45,885 bases of DNA, taken from contig JAZNAL010000037.1 of assembly GCA_045586505.1 (NCBI GenBank), forward strand, positions 1-45,885. Direction: 5' to 3'. Positions 34,002 to 41,667 of the stretch are shown piece by piece; the stretch's first letter is position 1, and each line of letters starts with the position of its first letter. The translations under genes were made by a program, and so were the position numbers. The stretch comes from Flemingiibacterium sp045586505. GTDB lineage: Bacteria > Bacillota > Clostridia > Oscillospirales > CAG-272. The notes below the pieces were generated by a model. It searched no databases. It saw nothing but the letters and a program-made list of their open reading frames with translations, and was not told the DNA's origin.

Positions 34002-34406
34002 TCACTTCGTCAAAACCAGCTCCCCGATCATGTCTACATCAACCGCAAGGTCGTCATCCACGGTGTAAACCACCCCATCGTGAGCGATCTGATAGCCGTT
34101 TTCCTCCACGATCTCGATGGACTCAATAGCAACTCCGTCGGAATTGTACCAGGTGAGCGTGTAATAGGTATCGTAAACGTAGCCGAGATCCGCCTCCTCA
34201 AAGGAAAGCTCCACCTTATTATAGTCAAGACCGCCTACTTGCTCGGTGAGGCGTGCCACCGCCTCGGCATCGGTCACCTTCACGCGGGCATCCGCCGTCG
34301 TGATCTCCACCGACTGCACATCCTTAAAATCAAATCTAAGACCGCTTCCGCAGCCGCATATAATCAGTAAAACCGCGCAAAGCAGTGATAATAAACGTAG
34401 TTTCAT
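34002..34406 (-). CDS. Small lipoprotein of unknown function
   Basis: 134 residues. The signal peptide MKLRLLSLLCAVLLIICGCG has lipobox ICGC and lipidation at Cys19. The mature part (VQSVEITTADARVKVTDAEA, then LTWYNSDGVAIESIEI) is predicted beta-rich, like small secreted proteins that share a ligand-binding fold with DUF-type lipoproteins. No family certain. Single gene with AGGGAGG upstream. Its upstream flank carries the 413-bp palindromic element, which may separate it from its original promoter. Confidence 0.75.
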   Translation of the reverse strand: MKLRLLSLLCAVLLIICGCGSGLRFDFKDVQSVEITTADARVKVTDAEAVARLTEQVGGLDYNKVELSFEEADLGYVYDTYYTLTWYNSDGVAIESIEIVEENGYQIAHDGVVYTVDDDLAVDVDMIGELVLTK

Positions 34407-34480
34407 TTAAACTTCCCTCCTTTTACTCTATGATACCATCAGCCGCCCACGTTGTCAAGCCGCATAAGTGAAATAAAATG

Positions 34481-34893
34481 TAAATTATCGTTATCGATTG
34501 AGAGTGCGAGGTGTTTGCGTATAGGATTACGCGGCTTTCTTGAAAGAAAGCCTGGCAAAGAACTTTATACAAGGGGAATAAAAACTTTTCGTCAGATAGG
34601 CGGTAATCCTCAGAACCGCTAAGGCGTGCCACCTTCATGGGTCCTCTCCATTACGGTGGCTTTCATATACGTAATCGTTTGATAAAATATATAAACAAAT
34701 CTGCACAATACCAGCCTGCGTAATGGTGAGGACCCATGAAGCAGGCGCGACTCTGTGACTCTAACGATTACCTATATGCAAGCGTATAGGTAAATAATTC
34801 CCTGTATAAAGTTTTTGCGGAGCTTTTTTCAAAAAGCGACCGTAACTCCTATACGCAAACGATTCACACTCTCCAAAACTAAACGATACTCTA
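34481..34893. mobile_element. Large palindromic MITE-like element, 413 bp
   Basis: The left end TAAATTATCG (34481-34490) and right end CGATACTCTA (34884-34893, 8/10 match to the inverse) are followed inward by matching arms: GAGAGTG near 34497 and 34871, TTTGCGTATAGG at 34514-34525 and its inverse at 34847-34858, ACTTTATACA in both, and TTCATGGGTCCTC in both. The two ~190-bp halves are inverted copies. No ORF of significance. It has the same ends as the element at 27620. Confidence 0.7.
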
Positions 34894-34910
34894 CCGCTCC
34901 GGCGACTCAG

Positions 34911-35474
34911 CTATACAAACAACGGCCGCAGCTGCCGCCCCTCCATCGCGGCAAAGACGGCTTCGGGGATGCGCTCAAACTGCGCGACGAGGGAGTGGGG
35001 CTTACCTTGCGGGTCATCCTGCAGAAGCGGTACGAAATATACCGATTTGCGGGCAAGCATATGCCCGAGGTTGCCAAGGTTTGCGCTCATGCCATCGTTG
35101 GTGGCAAGCGCTATGAGAAGCGGGCGGTCACAGCGCAGATGCGCCTTACACGCCATAGTTACTGCCGTGTCGGTAATACCGCAGGCTAACTTTGCAAGTG
35201 TGTTTCCGGTGCAAGGGGAAACGATGAGCAGGTCGAGCTTAACCTTTGGTCCAAGCGGCTCTGCGGCTTCCACCGTGTGAATGATGTCGCGTTCGCAAAC
35301 AGAGGCGATACGCCGGCGTATTTCTACAGCTTCACCAAAGCGGGTATCGGTGGAATAAGCATTTCCGCTCATTATGGGGATAAGCTCATGTCCGTCTGCG
35401 CGAAGCCGTTCCATGACGGCAATACTGCGGGAAAATGTACAGAATGAGCCGCTAAGTGCATATCCTATCAGCAT
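34911..35474 (-). CDS. dpaB: Dipicolinate synthase subunit B
   Basis: 187 residues, flavoprotein (UbiX/Pad-like) fold: IGYALSGSFCTFSRSIAVME at the N-terminus, LDLLIVSPCTGNTLAKLACG and TDTAVTMACKAHLR. With DpaA it makes dipicolinic acid from dihydroxytetrahydrodipicolinate in the mother cell. The product is then loaded into the spore core. The start overlaps the end of dpaA by 7 bp, so the two are translationally coupled. Also called spoVFB in Bacillus. Confidence 0.92.
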   Translation of the reverse strand: MLIGYALSGSFCTFSRSIAVMERLRADGHELIPIMSGNAYSTDTRFGEAVEIRRRIASVCERDIIHTVEAAEPLGPKVKLDLLIVSPCTGNTLAKLACGITDTAVTMACKAHLRCDRPLLIALATNDGMSANLGNLGHMLARKSVYFVPLLQDDPQGKPHSLVAQFERIPEAVFAAMEGRQLRPLFV

Positions 35475-36469
35475 ATGCTACCTCCCCCATTACAGCTTTC
35501 GATGTAAGCAAGTACGGTATCGGCGATAATATGTCCGGATGTCACGGGCGCCACCTTCCCCGGCAGTGACAGCGCCCAGATGACGTTATGCGACAACTTT
35601 TCCGCCTCGCGTATGTCAACACCGCCCGGCTTTGAGGCAAGGTCTACGATCAGCCCTCCCGCAGGAAGCTTTTCAAGCTCGGTCCTCCCCAGCACCGTAT
35701 GCGGCACAGTGTTGAAGATCACATCGAAGCGCTCGCGACAAAACAGCTCGGCGACCCTCTCTGTCTTGGCGGGGTTGAGTCCCTCCGCTTTTATCCACGC
35801 AAGGTCGGAGGGCTTGCGGGCACTGACAGTCACGTGCATCCCAAGTGCTTTAAGCAAGCGAGAGAGCACCTTCCCGATCCGTCCGTAGCCGATGACAAGC
35901 GCGGTGGCGCCGTCAAGCGTCGTCGGAAGCTCCTTCATAGCGATCTCGATTGCCCCCTCGGCAGTGGGCACCGCGTTGGCGATGGCAAACTCTTCCCTCT
36001 CGTAATAGTCGAACACATTGATCCCACGCGCCTCACACATCGCGGAGAATCCGCCCTGCAGCTTTCCACCGCACAGATGCTTTACGCCACACTGCGCCAT
36101 CAGCGCGCAGAGACTCATAAGCGTCAGCTCGCATCCCTCCGCAAGCGGCATGGATACCCGCATACCATCCTTTGTGGCGGGAAGCGGAAGAATCACCGTA
36201 TCACAGCCCTCTATCGCTTCCATGGCAGTGGCGCATATTCTGCCGCAGTCGGATACGGTACCGTCCGCCAGGTTGTGTATCAGCTCATGGGGCTTTGCAC
36301 TGCAGGATGAACAGCACAGCGAATCGACGATGGGGTTTACCTCGGCTTCTTTTCCTTCGAAGCCGTAAAGCCGCACCTCATGCCCCGCGGCGGCAAGTTT
36401 TGCGGCGGCGATGAGCTGTCTTGCATCCCCGCCGATGATCGCAAATTTATATCCTTTTGTATTTTCCAT
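35468..36469 (-). CDS. dpaA: Dipicolinate synthase subunit A
   Basis: 333 residues from ATG 36469, chosen because GAGGGG lies 6 bp upstream, whereas the longer starts at 36496 and 36580 have none. An N-terminal domain (KFAIIGGDARQLIAAAKLAA) and a second Rossmann domain (GATALVIGYGRIGKVLSRLL) bind NAD(P), with TVPHTVLGRTELEKLPAGG near the end. It is the dehydrogenase subunit of dipicolinic acid synthesis during sporulation. A 14-bp perfect palindrome, CGCCGTATACGGCG (36500-36513), lies just upstream. A mother-cell sigma promoter was not identified with confidence. Confidence 0.92.
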   Translation of the reverse strand: MENTKGYKFAIIGGDARQLIAAAKLAAAGHEVRLYGFEGKEAEVNPIVDSLCCSSCSAKPHELIHNLADGTVSDCGRICATAMEAIEGCDTVILPLPATKDGMRVSMPLAEGCELTLMSLCALMAQCGVKHLCGGKLQGGFSAMCEARGINVFDYYEREEFAIANAVPTAEGAIEIAMKELPTTLDGATALVIGYGRIGKVLSRLLKALGMHVTVSARKPSDLAWIKAEGLNPAKTERVAELFCRERFDVIFNTVPHTVLGRTELEKLPAGGLIVDLASKPGGVDIREAEKLSHNVIWALSLPGKVAPVTSGHIIADTVLAYIESCNGGGSIC

Positions 36470-36621
36470 AACAATCCCCTCAAGGTCGTTTTTCATATAC
36501 GCCGTATACGGCGCATTACAGTTTATGAAAAAAATCTCCCTTGTGCCATCTCTTCGCGCCGCGTATTTCCAGCTGTGCAAAAAGCTTTTTTCGTATCCGC
36601 AAAATTTGTATTTAATTATAC

Positions 36622-36650
36622 TTGAAAAAAATAAAACTGTATGGTATAAT
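36622..36650 (+). promoter_or_regulatory. SigA promoter of the PurF-like gene
   Basis: TTGAAA (36622-36627), 17-bp spacer, TATAAT (36645-36650), about 44 bp ahead of ATG 36694. Confidence 0.8.
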
Positions 36651-36693
36651 ATATAAAAATCAGTTTAAATGTTCAACCGAAAGGAAGAGACCT

Positions 36694-38109
36694 ATGGGAG
36701 GATTATTCGGAGTAGTATCCAATAAGGACTGCGTGTTCGATCTGTTTTTCGGCACCGACTACCATTCGCATCTCGGCACACGCCGCGGCGGTATGGCAGT
36801 CTACGGCAAGGACGGCTTCCAGCGCGCCATCCATAATATCGAAAATTCGCCGTTCCGCACAAAATTTGACAAGGATATCGGTGAAATGAGCGGAAATCTC
36901 GGTATCGGCTGTATTTCCGACAGCGAGCCTCAGCCGCTTATCGTCCGCTCACATCTCGGCAACTTCGCCATCACCACCGTCGGCAGGATCAATAATACAC
37001 AGGAACTTATCGATCTCTGCTTCCAAAAGGGCTACACTCACTTCCTTGAGATGAGCGGCGGCGATGTCAACCCCACCGAGCTTGTCGCCTCGCTGATTAC
37101 GCAGAAGGAAAGCATCGTGGAGGGTATCCGCTACGCGCAGTCACTTATCGACGGCTCCATGACTATGCTGATCGTTACAAGCGACGGTATGTACGCCGCA
37201 CGTGACCGTCTGGGACGCACACCTGTAGTCATCGGCAAAAAGGACGGCGCTTTCTGTGCCTCCTTTGAGAGCTTTGCTTATCTGAACCTCGGCTACACCC
37301 ACTACAAGGATCTCGGCCCCTCCGAGGTCGTGTACATGACTCCCACCACCTGTGAAACCGTTGCGGAGCCTACAGAGGATATGCGCATCTGCGCCTTTTT
37401 GTGGGTCTATTACGGCTACACCACCTCCGACTATGAGGGTGTCAACGTCGAGATCATGCGCAACCGCTGCGGTGCTAAGTTAGCGGCGCGTGATCTGGGT
37501 AAGGTCGAGCCGGATATCGTTGCGGGAGTTCCCGATTCGGGCACCGCGCACGCGGTGGGCTATGCTAATGCTTCCGGTGTACCCTTCGGCAGACCATTCA
37601 TTAAGTACACTCCCACCTGGCCGCGCTCCTTTATGCCTACCATTCAGGCACAACGCAGTCTCATCGCCAAAATGAAGCTGATCGCCATCGACCAGCTTAT
37701 CAGGGATAAGAGTCTCCTGCTCATTGACGACTCCATTGTCCGAGGCACCCAGCTCCGTGAGACCACCGAGTTCCTCTATCAGAGTGGTGCCAAGGGTGTT
37801 CATATCCGCACCGCCTGCCCGCCTCTGCTTTTCGGGTGCAAATACCTCAACTTCTCCCGTTCCAAGAGCGAGCTTGATCTTATAACCCGCCGCACCATAC
37901 TCCGCCTCGAGGGCTCGGAGGAGGAAGCAAACGCAAAGCTTCACCTCTACGCCGATCCCGAAACCAAGGAGTACGCCAATATGGTAGAGGAGATCCGCAA
38001 GGAATTAAACTTCACCTCCCTCGCTTTCCAGCGCATCGACGACATGATCGAAGCTGTAGGCCTCCCCGCATCCAAGCTGTGCACCTACTGCTGGACCGGT
38101 AAGGAGTAA
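36694..38109 (+). CDS. Amidophosphoribosyltransferase-like protein lacking the catalytic N-terminal cysteine
   Basis: 471 residues from ATG 36694 (AAAGGAAGAG upstream). The domain order is that of PurF: an Ntn glutaminase-like domain (1-~235) and a phosphoribosyltransferase domain with the PRPP loop LLLIDDSIVRGTQLRET (341-357). The N-terminus is MGGLFGVVS instead of MCGI(x)G, so the nucleophilic Cys that releases ammonia from glutamine is absent. The usual ammonia-channel region CxFEyvYfARPDS is also changed (CAFLWVYYGYTTSDYEG). Cys233, the ACPP cysteine and C463/C466 match the Fe-S ligands of Bacillus PurF. It probably does not use glutamine. Purine genes are not nearby. Role unknown. Confidence 0.85.
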   Translation: MGGLFGVVSNKDCVFDLFFGTDYHSHLGTRRGGMAVYGKDGFQRAIHNIENSPFRTKFDKDIGEMSGNLGIGCISDSEPQPLIVRSHLGNFAITTVGRINNTQELIDLCFQKGYTHFLEMSGGDVNPTELVASLITQKESIVEGIRYAQSLIDGSMTMLIVTSDGMYAARDRLGRTPVVIGKKDGAFCASFESFAYLNLGYTHYKDLGPSEVVYMTPTTCETVAEPTEDMRICAFLWVYYGYTTSDYEGVNVEIMRNRCGAKLAARDLGKVEPDIVAGVPDSGTAHAVGYANASGVPFGRPFIKYTPTWPRSFMPTIQAQRSLIAKMKLIAIDQLIRDKSLLLIDDSIVRGTQLRETTEFLYQSGAKGVHIRTACPPLLFGCKYLNFSRSKSELDLITRRTILRLEGSEEEANAKLHLYADPETKEYANMVEEIRKELNFTSLAFQRIDDMIEAVGLPASKLCTYCWTGKE

Positions 38110-38124
38110 TATCAAATGTTATGT

Positions 38125-38164
38125 GGCAGTCTGCACCACTTGGTGTGGGCTGCCTCTTTGTTTG
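38125..38164 (+). terminator. Terminator of the PurF-like gene
   Basis: GGCAG...CACCA (38125-38138) pairs with TGGTG...CTGCC (38141-38154), then TCTTTGTTTG. Confidence 0.75.
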
Positions 38165-38257
38165 TGATAAACAAATGATGGCACGCTTTGAGCGAGGACA
38201 GCAGGTAAATATTTTTCCAACCCTTCTTAAAAAAACTAGAGCGAATAAATCAAATAT

Positions 38258-38380
38258 TTAAAGAGACCGGCGGTCGGCAGATTTATGCCTATCGTCGGTC
38301 TTAACAATAGTATGCCAAAGGCATAGAATTATAACAGGCGGCGAGACTTCGGTCACTGCCGTCAAAATTAACGAAAGAGG
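38258..38380 (+). other. Structured leader region of the cotJ operon
   Basis: Three consecutive potential hairpins: GACCGGCG/CGTCGGTC with an inner GGCA/TGCC, TATGCC/GGCATA, and GGCGGC/GCCGTC. CATAGAAT (38322-38329) resembles a SigE -10, but no convincing -35 is present. The 38165-38257 stretch shows nothing I can name. Confidence 0.35.
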
Positions 38381-38581
38381 ATGATAAGTCTGAGCGAAAA
38401 GGATATGCACATCACCTCCGATGTGCGGCTTACAGACAATTTTCCCGTTGCTATGGCGTATGTACGCTGGCAGCGGCTCGACAAGATGTATGAGCCCAAG
38501 ATGGCGCTTGAGCGCGGCACGCTTTTTCCCGAGCTCGACAAGCCGTTCTGCGGCAGAACCGTCACAGGAGGCAGGAAATGA
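38381..38581 (+). CDS. cotJA: Spore coat-associated protein CotJA
   Basis: 66 residues. RLTDNFPVAMAYVRWQRLDK and MYEPKMALERGTLFPELDKP are the conserved CotJA core. It is deposited in the inner spore coat with CotJB and CotJC. The start is uncertain: ATG 38381 touches AAAGAGG, while ATG 38405 (HITSDVRL...) has AAAAGGAT close upstream. It overlaps cotJB by ATGA. First gene of the operon whose third gene is interrupted by the element at 39082. Confidence 0.85.
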   Translation: MISLSEKDMHITSDVRLTDNFPVAMAYVRWQRLDKMYEPKMALERGTLFPELDKPFCGRTVTGGRK

Positions 38582-38898
38582 CACGTGATCAAGTAAAGCA
38601 CGAAGCACATGACACCATGTACGCACTTCCCTTTGCCGCGTGGGAGTTGCGTCTGTATCTCAACACCCACCCCGACGACGAGCGTGCGCTTGCCGCTTAC
38701 AAGCAGCTCTGTGCGGCTCAGGGCAGCAAGTGCAACTACGCCTGCCATACCGATGATGCTCGCGGCAGTGTATCACACGCCGGCGGTAACTGCGGCTGTG
38801 CCGCAGGCACCACCCACAAGGGCGGCAGAGTCTGGCACTGGATCGACGATCCGTGGCCATGGGAGCTCTCCGCAAACATGAAGGGAGGCGACTGCTAA
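38578..38898 (+). CDS. cotJB: Spore coat protein CotJB
   Basis: 106 residues. The N-terminal LPFAAWELRLYLNTHPDDER and the C-terminal WIDDPWPWE are CotJB landmarks. It is ~15-20 residues longer than typical because of a Cys/Gly/His-rich insert (NYACHTDDARG, then GGNCGCAAGTTHKGG) before the PWPWE motif, which might bind metal. GGAGG upstream, with the start overlapping the cotJA stop. cotJC starts 3 bp after its stop. Confidence 0.88.
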   Translation: MTRDQVKHEAHDTMYALPFAAWELRLYLNTHPDDERALAAYKQLCAAQGSKCNYACHTDDARGSVSHAGGNCGCAAGTTHKGGRVWHWIDDPWPWELSANMKGGDC

Positions 38899-38901
38899 GG
38901 T

Positions 38902-39087
38902 ATGTGGATTTACGAAAAGAAGCTGCAGTATCCCATAAAGATAAAGAACACCAATCCCCGCCTTGCGCAGATCATCATCAGCCAATACGGCGGACCGGAT
39001 GGTGAGTTGGGCGCTTCCCTGCGCTATCTCAGCCAGCGCTACTCTATGCCCTACGCCGAGGCTAAGGGCGCACTTACCGATATAGGT
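38902..39087 (+). pseudogene. cotJC: cotJC 5' segment (manganese-catalase-like coat protein), interrupted
   Basis: 62 codons of CotJC up to ...AKGALTDIG, which ends in the ATAGGT of the junction. The frame then runs on into element DNA for 52 unrelated codons and stops at 39244-39246. The missing part (TEELAHLEMVG...) resumes at 45202. The ExxH-type metal ligands of manganese catalase (EELAH) lie just past the break, so this fragment cannot be active alone. Precise removal of the element would restore a 201-residue protein. Confidence 0.85.
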
Positions 39088-39129
39088 ATAGAAGTTTATT
39101 TTTGGTTATTTCATATATATTTTACAATA

Positions 39130-39219
39130 CAGGACAGTACACCACAGCACAACACATCACAGGTCAATATAAAGCAGGACAGTCCAAACCAACTCAATAC
39201 TTTACAGGTCAATAAAGAA
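39130..39219 (+). repeat. 45-bp imperfect tandem repeat next to the left junction
   Basis: Two units (39130-39174 and 39175-39219) each begin CAGGACAGT and contain ACAGGTCAATA at the same offset (39159 and 39204). Non-coding. Possible protein-binding array near the attachment site. Confidence 0.6.
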
Positions 39220-39250
39220 CAATACAGGGTTGCTTGCGATTGCTAACGGT

Positions 39251-39281
39251 CGCATAGAAAAGAGGCAGATAATTCTGCCCC
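39251..39281 (-). terminator. Terminator of the DUF6291-like gene
   Basis: GGCAGA (39264-39269) and TCTGCC (39274-39279) form the stem, with CTCTTTTCT on the minus-strand 3' side. Confidence 0.7.
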
Positions 39282-39779
39282 TTATGCCTTTGTTCCGTTG
39301 GTTATTTTTTGCCAAACCTCCTCATATTCTTGATATGGTTTGCTCCACTTGTCCTTATTGCCGATGGAAACAAAATCAAATAAATACATAAATCGCTCTG
39401 GTGTGTCTTCGCCACATTCTTCAAAGGTGTAGGCAAAGTCCTCCTCGCTGATGATATTCTTTGCATTGCTCTTTGGGTAGGTCAATTCATACTCGTGTCC
39501 GTTGACAGTATAAACAACCGTTTCGTTGTGTCGCTTGTTGGCATTCTCTCTGTTCTGCTCACACCGTGCAATATACTGTGCTCGGTCTCTGTCAATGTTG
39601 CCTTTAGGGACTCCCCACAGGAGATTGATTTGCCCACTCACTTGGGGTTCTTTGTCCTCAAAAGCATACTGGCAAAATGCGACCATAATTTCCTTTACTT
39701 GCTCGGGGGTGGCATTGTAAATCATATCCTTGTAGTTGCTGTAAAAAATAGTGTTTTCTGGTTTTTTAATTTCTTTCAT
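39282..39779 (-). CDS. DUF6291-like protein of mobile elements
   Basis: 165 residues. IFYSNYKDMIYNATPEQVKE and MVAFCQYAFEDKEPQVSGQI, then LLWGVPKGNIDRDRAQYIAR match a family found in Firmicutes plasmids and conjugative elements near replication or mobilization genes (DUF6291). The C-terminal ~70 residues (YAYTFEECGEDTPERFM region) are acidic. Cytoplasmic, function unknown. It is transcribed toward the left junction. GGAAAGGAAC precedes ATG 39779. Confidence 0.7.
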   Translation of the reverse strand: MKEIKKPENTIFYSNYKDMIYNATPEQVKEIMVAFCQYAFEDKEPQVSGQINLLWGVPKGNIDRDRAQYIARCEQNRENANKRHNETVVYTVNGHEYELTYPKSNAKNIISEEDFAYTFEECGEDTPERFMYLFDFVSIGNKDKWSKPYQEYEEVWQKITNGTKA

Positions 39780-39864
39780 AGAATTAGTTCCTTTCCGTTA
39801 TTTAATATTTGCTTGATAGCAATACAAATATGAAAGAAACAAAACCAACACAATTTTTCTGCAT

Positions 39865-39903
39865 ATCAAAAAATGACACCGTTTGCATTACGGTGTCATT
39901 CCC
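39865..39903 (-). terminator. Terminator of the 90-residue gene
   Basis: AATGACACCG (39871-39880) and CGGTGTCATT (39890-39899), then TTTTTTGATATG on the minus strand. Confidence 0.85.
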
Positions 39904-40176
39904 TTATTGGAGCATATTCAAAAGGCAGTCATATTCTTCTTTGCTGATAGCATCGAACAGGAAACAAGTCCGAATCATCCCCTGTGCCACACCTCGCAGA
40001 CGGGTCGTGTGTGCTGTGTCAACTGATTGCCGTAAGTATTTGGACATTGCCAAAAGTGCCTCTGCTTTTGCCGTGCCGATGTTCTTCTGCATACGGAGAA
40101 CGGCACAACGGTCAATGTCATCAAGAGCAATCCATTCCATTTGTTTTGCCTGTGTGTCATGTATGTTTTCCCTCAT
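39904..40176 (-). CDS. Small element protein of unknown function
   Basis: 90 residues, all-helical in appearance: WIALDDIDRCAVLRMQKNIG, then TAKAEALLAMSKYLRQSVDT and a C-terminal EEYDCLLNMLQ. It is divergent from the relaxase gene. AGGAGG is 9 bp upstream of ATG 40176. TTTACAATG/CATTGTAAA (40203-40237) lies at its promoter position, so it is probably repressed by a protein binding there, perhaps itself. No HTH is recognised with confidence. Confidence 0.65.
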   Translation of the reverse strand: MRENIHDTQAKQMEWIALDDIDRCAVLRMQKNIGTAKAEALLAMSKYLRQSVDTAHTTRLRGVAQGMIRTCFLFDAISKEEYDCLLNMLQ

Positions 40177-40202
40177 ATCGTTTTTTCCTCCTTCCGTTTT
40201 TA

Positions 40203-40387
40203 TTTACAATGAAAATATGATTGATTTGCATTGTAAACGGCTGTCGGCAGACCTTACAGACTCGGCACGAGTCGTAGTAAGTCATATTTCTGCGAAATAA
40301 AAACAGTTCTCGCATACTGATTTTATAAGAGCAGAGATATGACCGAACGGAATAACTGCACCGTTGCCTTATGAACGGAGCAGTTAT
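40203..40387. promoter_or_regulatory. Inverted-repeat cluster upstream of mob: operator and candidate oriT
   Basis: Three perfect or near-perfect dyads: TTTACAATG-N17-CATTGTAAA (40203-40237), GACTCG-GCA-CGAGTC (40259-40273), and ATAACTGC-A-CCGTT / AACGG-A-GCAGTTAT (40352-40387). Relaxase genes of the Mob/Pre type usually lie just downstream of their oriT. The nick site was not identified. Confidence 0.45.
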
Positions 40388-40485
40388 GCAGTAAGGTTGA
40401 CAGCAACAAAACACTCCTTTCTTTTCCGTGTGTTGCTGTCCTTTGCTCTTATGAAACTATGAGCAAAGGAGGGATTTTTGATATG

Positions 40486-41202
40486 AGCAAATATGCAATA
40501 ATGCGATTTCAAAAATACAAGGCGGGGTCTGTGGCAAACATAGAGCGACACCAACGGCACCGTGACCGTCTCCGTAATCGTGCCCACCCCGAACGAGAGG
40601 GGGAAAACAGAACTTGGAAGCGATACGAGGAAACAATGACTCAAACCGTGCGTAAAGCAATCAAAGCACAGGAACAGGCAACGGGGCGAAAGGTTCGCAA
40701 GGATGCCAATGTGCTGTGCGAACTGGTGCTAACATTTTCGCCGGAGATGGAGGGACAAGTCAATTTGCCCGAGTGGGTTCGTGCCAATTTCGCTTGGGTT
40801 CGTGATACCTTTGGAAAGGGTAAAATGATAAGGGCAGACCTCAATAGAGATGAAAAAACTACTCACCTCCACTGCTTTGTGATAATGACCGACGAGAACG
40901 GGCAGTTTAATTCCTCGCGATTCTTCAATAAGAAAAAGCAAATCATAGAAATGCAAGACAGTTATGCAAAAGCGATGTCGCCTTTTGGTTTGGAGCGAGG
41001 ACTCAGCAAAGAGGAAACAGGAGCAATACACCAAACTTTGAATGAATGGCGAAAGGCAGAGTGTGAGCGATTGGAAAAGGAACTCGCCAACCTTGCTGAC
41101 ACCGTTCTTGCAGATGAGAGCGAAACATACAGTACGGGAGCAAAAGGAAAAGATTTTCAAAATGGCTTGACAACAGAAGATGATTGTGCTATCATTATTT
41201 AG
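40486..41202 (+). CDS. Plasmid-mobilization relaxase, Mob/Pre (MobV) family
   Basis: 238 residues from ATG 40486 (AAAGGAGGG 8 bp upstream). SKYAIMRFQKYKAGSVANIE is the family N-terminus, and THLHCFVIMTDENGQFNSS contains the HxH metal-binding motif of relaxases. NRDEKTTHLH precedes it. It nicks and covalently binds DNA at oriT and lets the element be transferred by a helper conjugation system. It is shorter than typical 400-500-residue Mob proteins, keeping the catalytic domain but little of the C-terminal part. No coupling or conjugation genes are in the element. Confidence 0.85.
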   Translation, partial: SKYAIMRFQKYKAGSVANIERHQRHRDRLRNRAHPEREGENRTWKRYEETMTQTVRKAIKAQEQATGRKVRKDANVLCELVLTFSPEMEGQVNLPEWVRANFAWVRDTFGKGKMIRADLNRDEKTTHLHCFVIMTDENGQFNSSRFFNKKKQIIEMQDSYAKAMSPFGLERGLSKEETGAIHQTLNEWRKAECERLEKELANLADTVLADESETYSTGAKGKDFQNGLTTEDDCAIII

Positions 41203-41228
41203 AGGCGTGAAAACACGCCCGTAAATAA
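41193..41228 (+). other. Strong hairpin spanning the mob stop and the next start
   Basis: CATTATTTA + GGCGTG pairs with CACGCC + TAAATAATG around an AAAA loop with a 2-nt bulge. It lacks a T tract, so it may be RNA-processing or translation-control structure rather than a terminator. Confidence 0.45.
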
Positions 41229-41239
41229 TGAGGATGCAT

Positions 41240-41653
41240 ATGAAGGCGACTTATCAAGATTTTATTTCTGCCAATCTTAATTGCTCAAACTATGAGACCA
41301 ATACCGATGCCAAAAAAGTGTTTGATTTTCTCAATCAAGATGAAAACATTATCAAGATGGTTGATTTTGCAGAACAAGGTAGACCTGCTCTCGCTGGTTG
41401 CATTTTTGAGTTAGAGGATTTCTTTGACCAAATGCCAAACCCGAGCATTGATTTTAAGGATGGTTTTACCCGTACAGTAGTTGGCAGAATGGTTAAAACT
41501 ATCGTAGAACCCTTTGGCTACTGCGTCACCAAGCAAAAGGACTTTACTAAAAACAGAAAGGGCAAGTATTTCACTTCTGCATCTTGTTATTCTTTGACAG
41601 GACCTGCTTCTATGAAGATTATCAAGACCATTGTAGAAATTGAAAGCAACTGA
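41240..41653 (+). CDS. Hypothetical element protein
   Basis: 137 residues from ATG 41240 with GAGG 7 bp upstream (an ATG at 41228 is also in frame). KATYQDFISANLNCSNYETN, then FDFLNQDENIIKMVDFAEQG and GRMVKTIVEPFGYCVTKQKD. No known domain. Soluble, mixed alpha/beta. The C-terminus (RKGKYFTSASCYSLTG) resembles other mobile-element hypothetical proteins in style only. It follows the relaxase gene and probably shares its transcript, modulated by the hairpin at 41193-41228. The next gene begins 14 bp later. Confidence 0.65.
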   Translation: MKATYQDFISANLNCSNYETNTDAKKVFDFLNQDENIIKMVDFAEQGRPALAGCIFELEDFFDQMPNPSIDFKDGFTRTVVGRMVKTIVEPFGYCVTKQKDFTKNRKGKYFTSASCYSLTGPASMKIIKTIVEIESN

Positions 41654-41667
41654 AAAGGCACTCAATT

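Noticed and set aside
39088..39246. C-terminal 52 codons of the frame that runs from cotJC into the element
   Set aside because: They are readthrough of element DNA and overlap the 45-bp repeats. Not CotJC and not protein-like.
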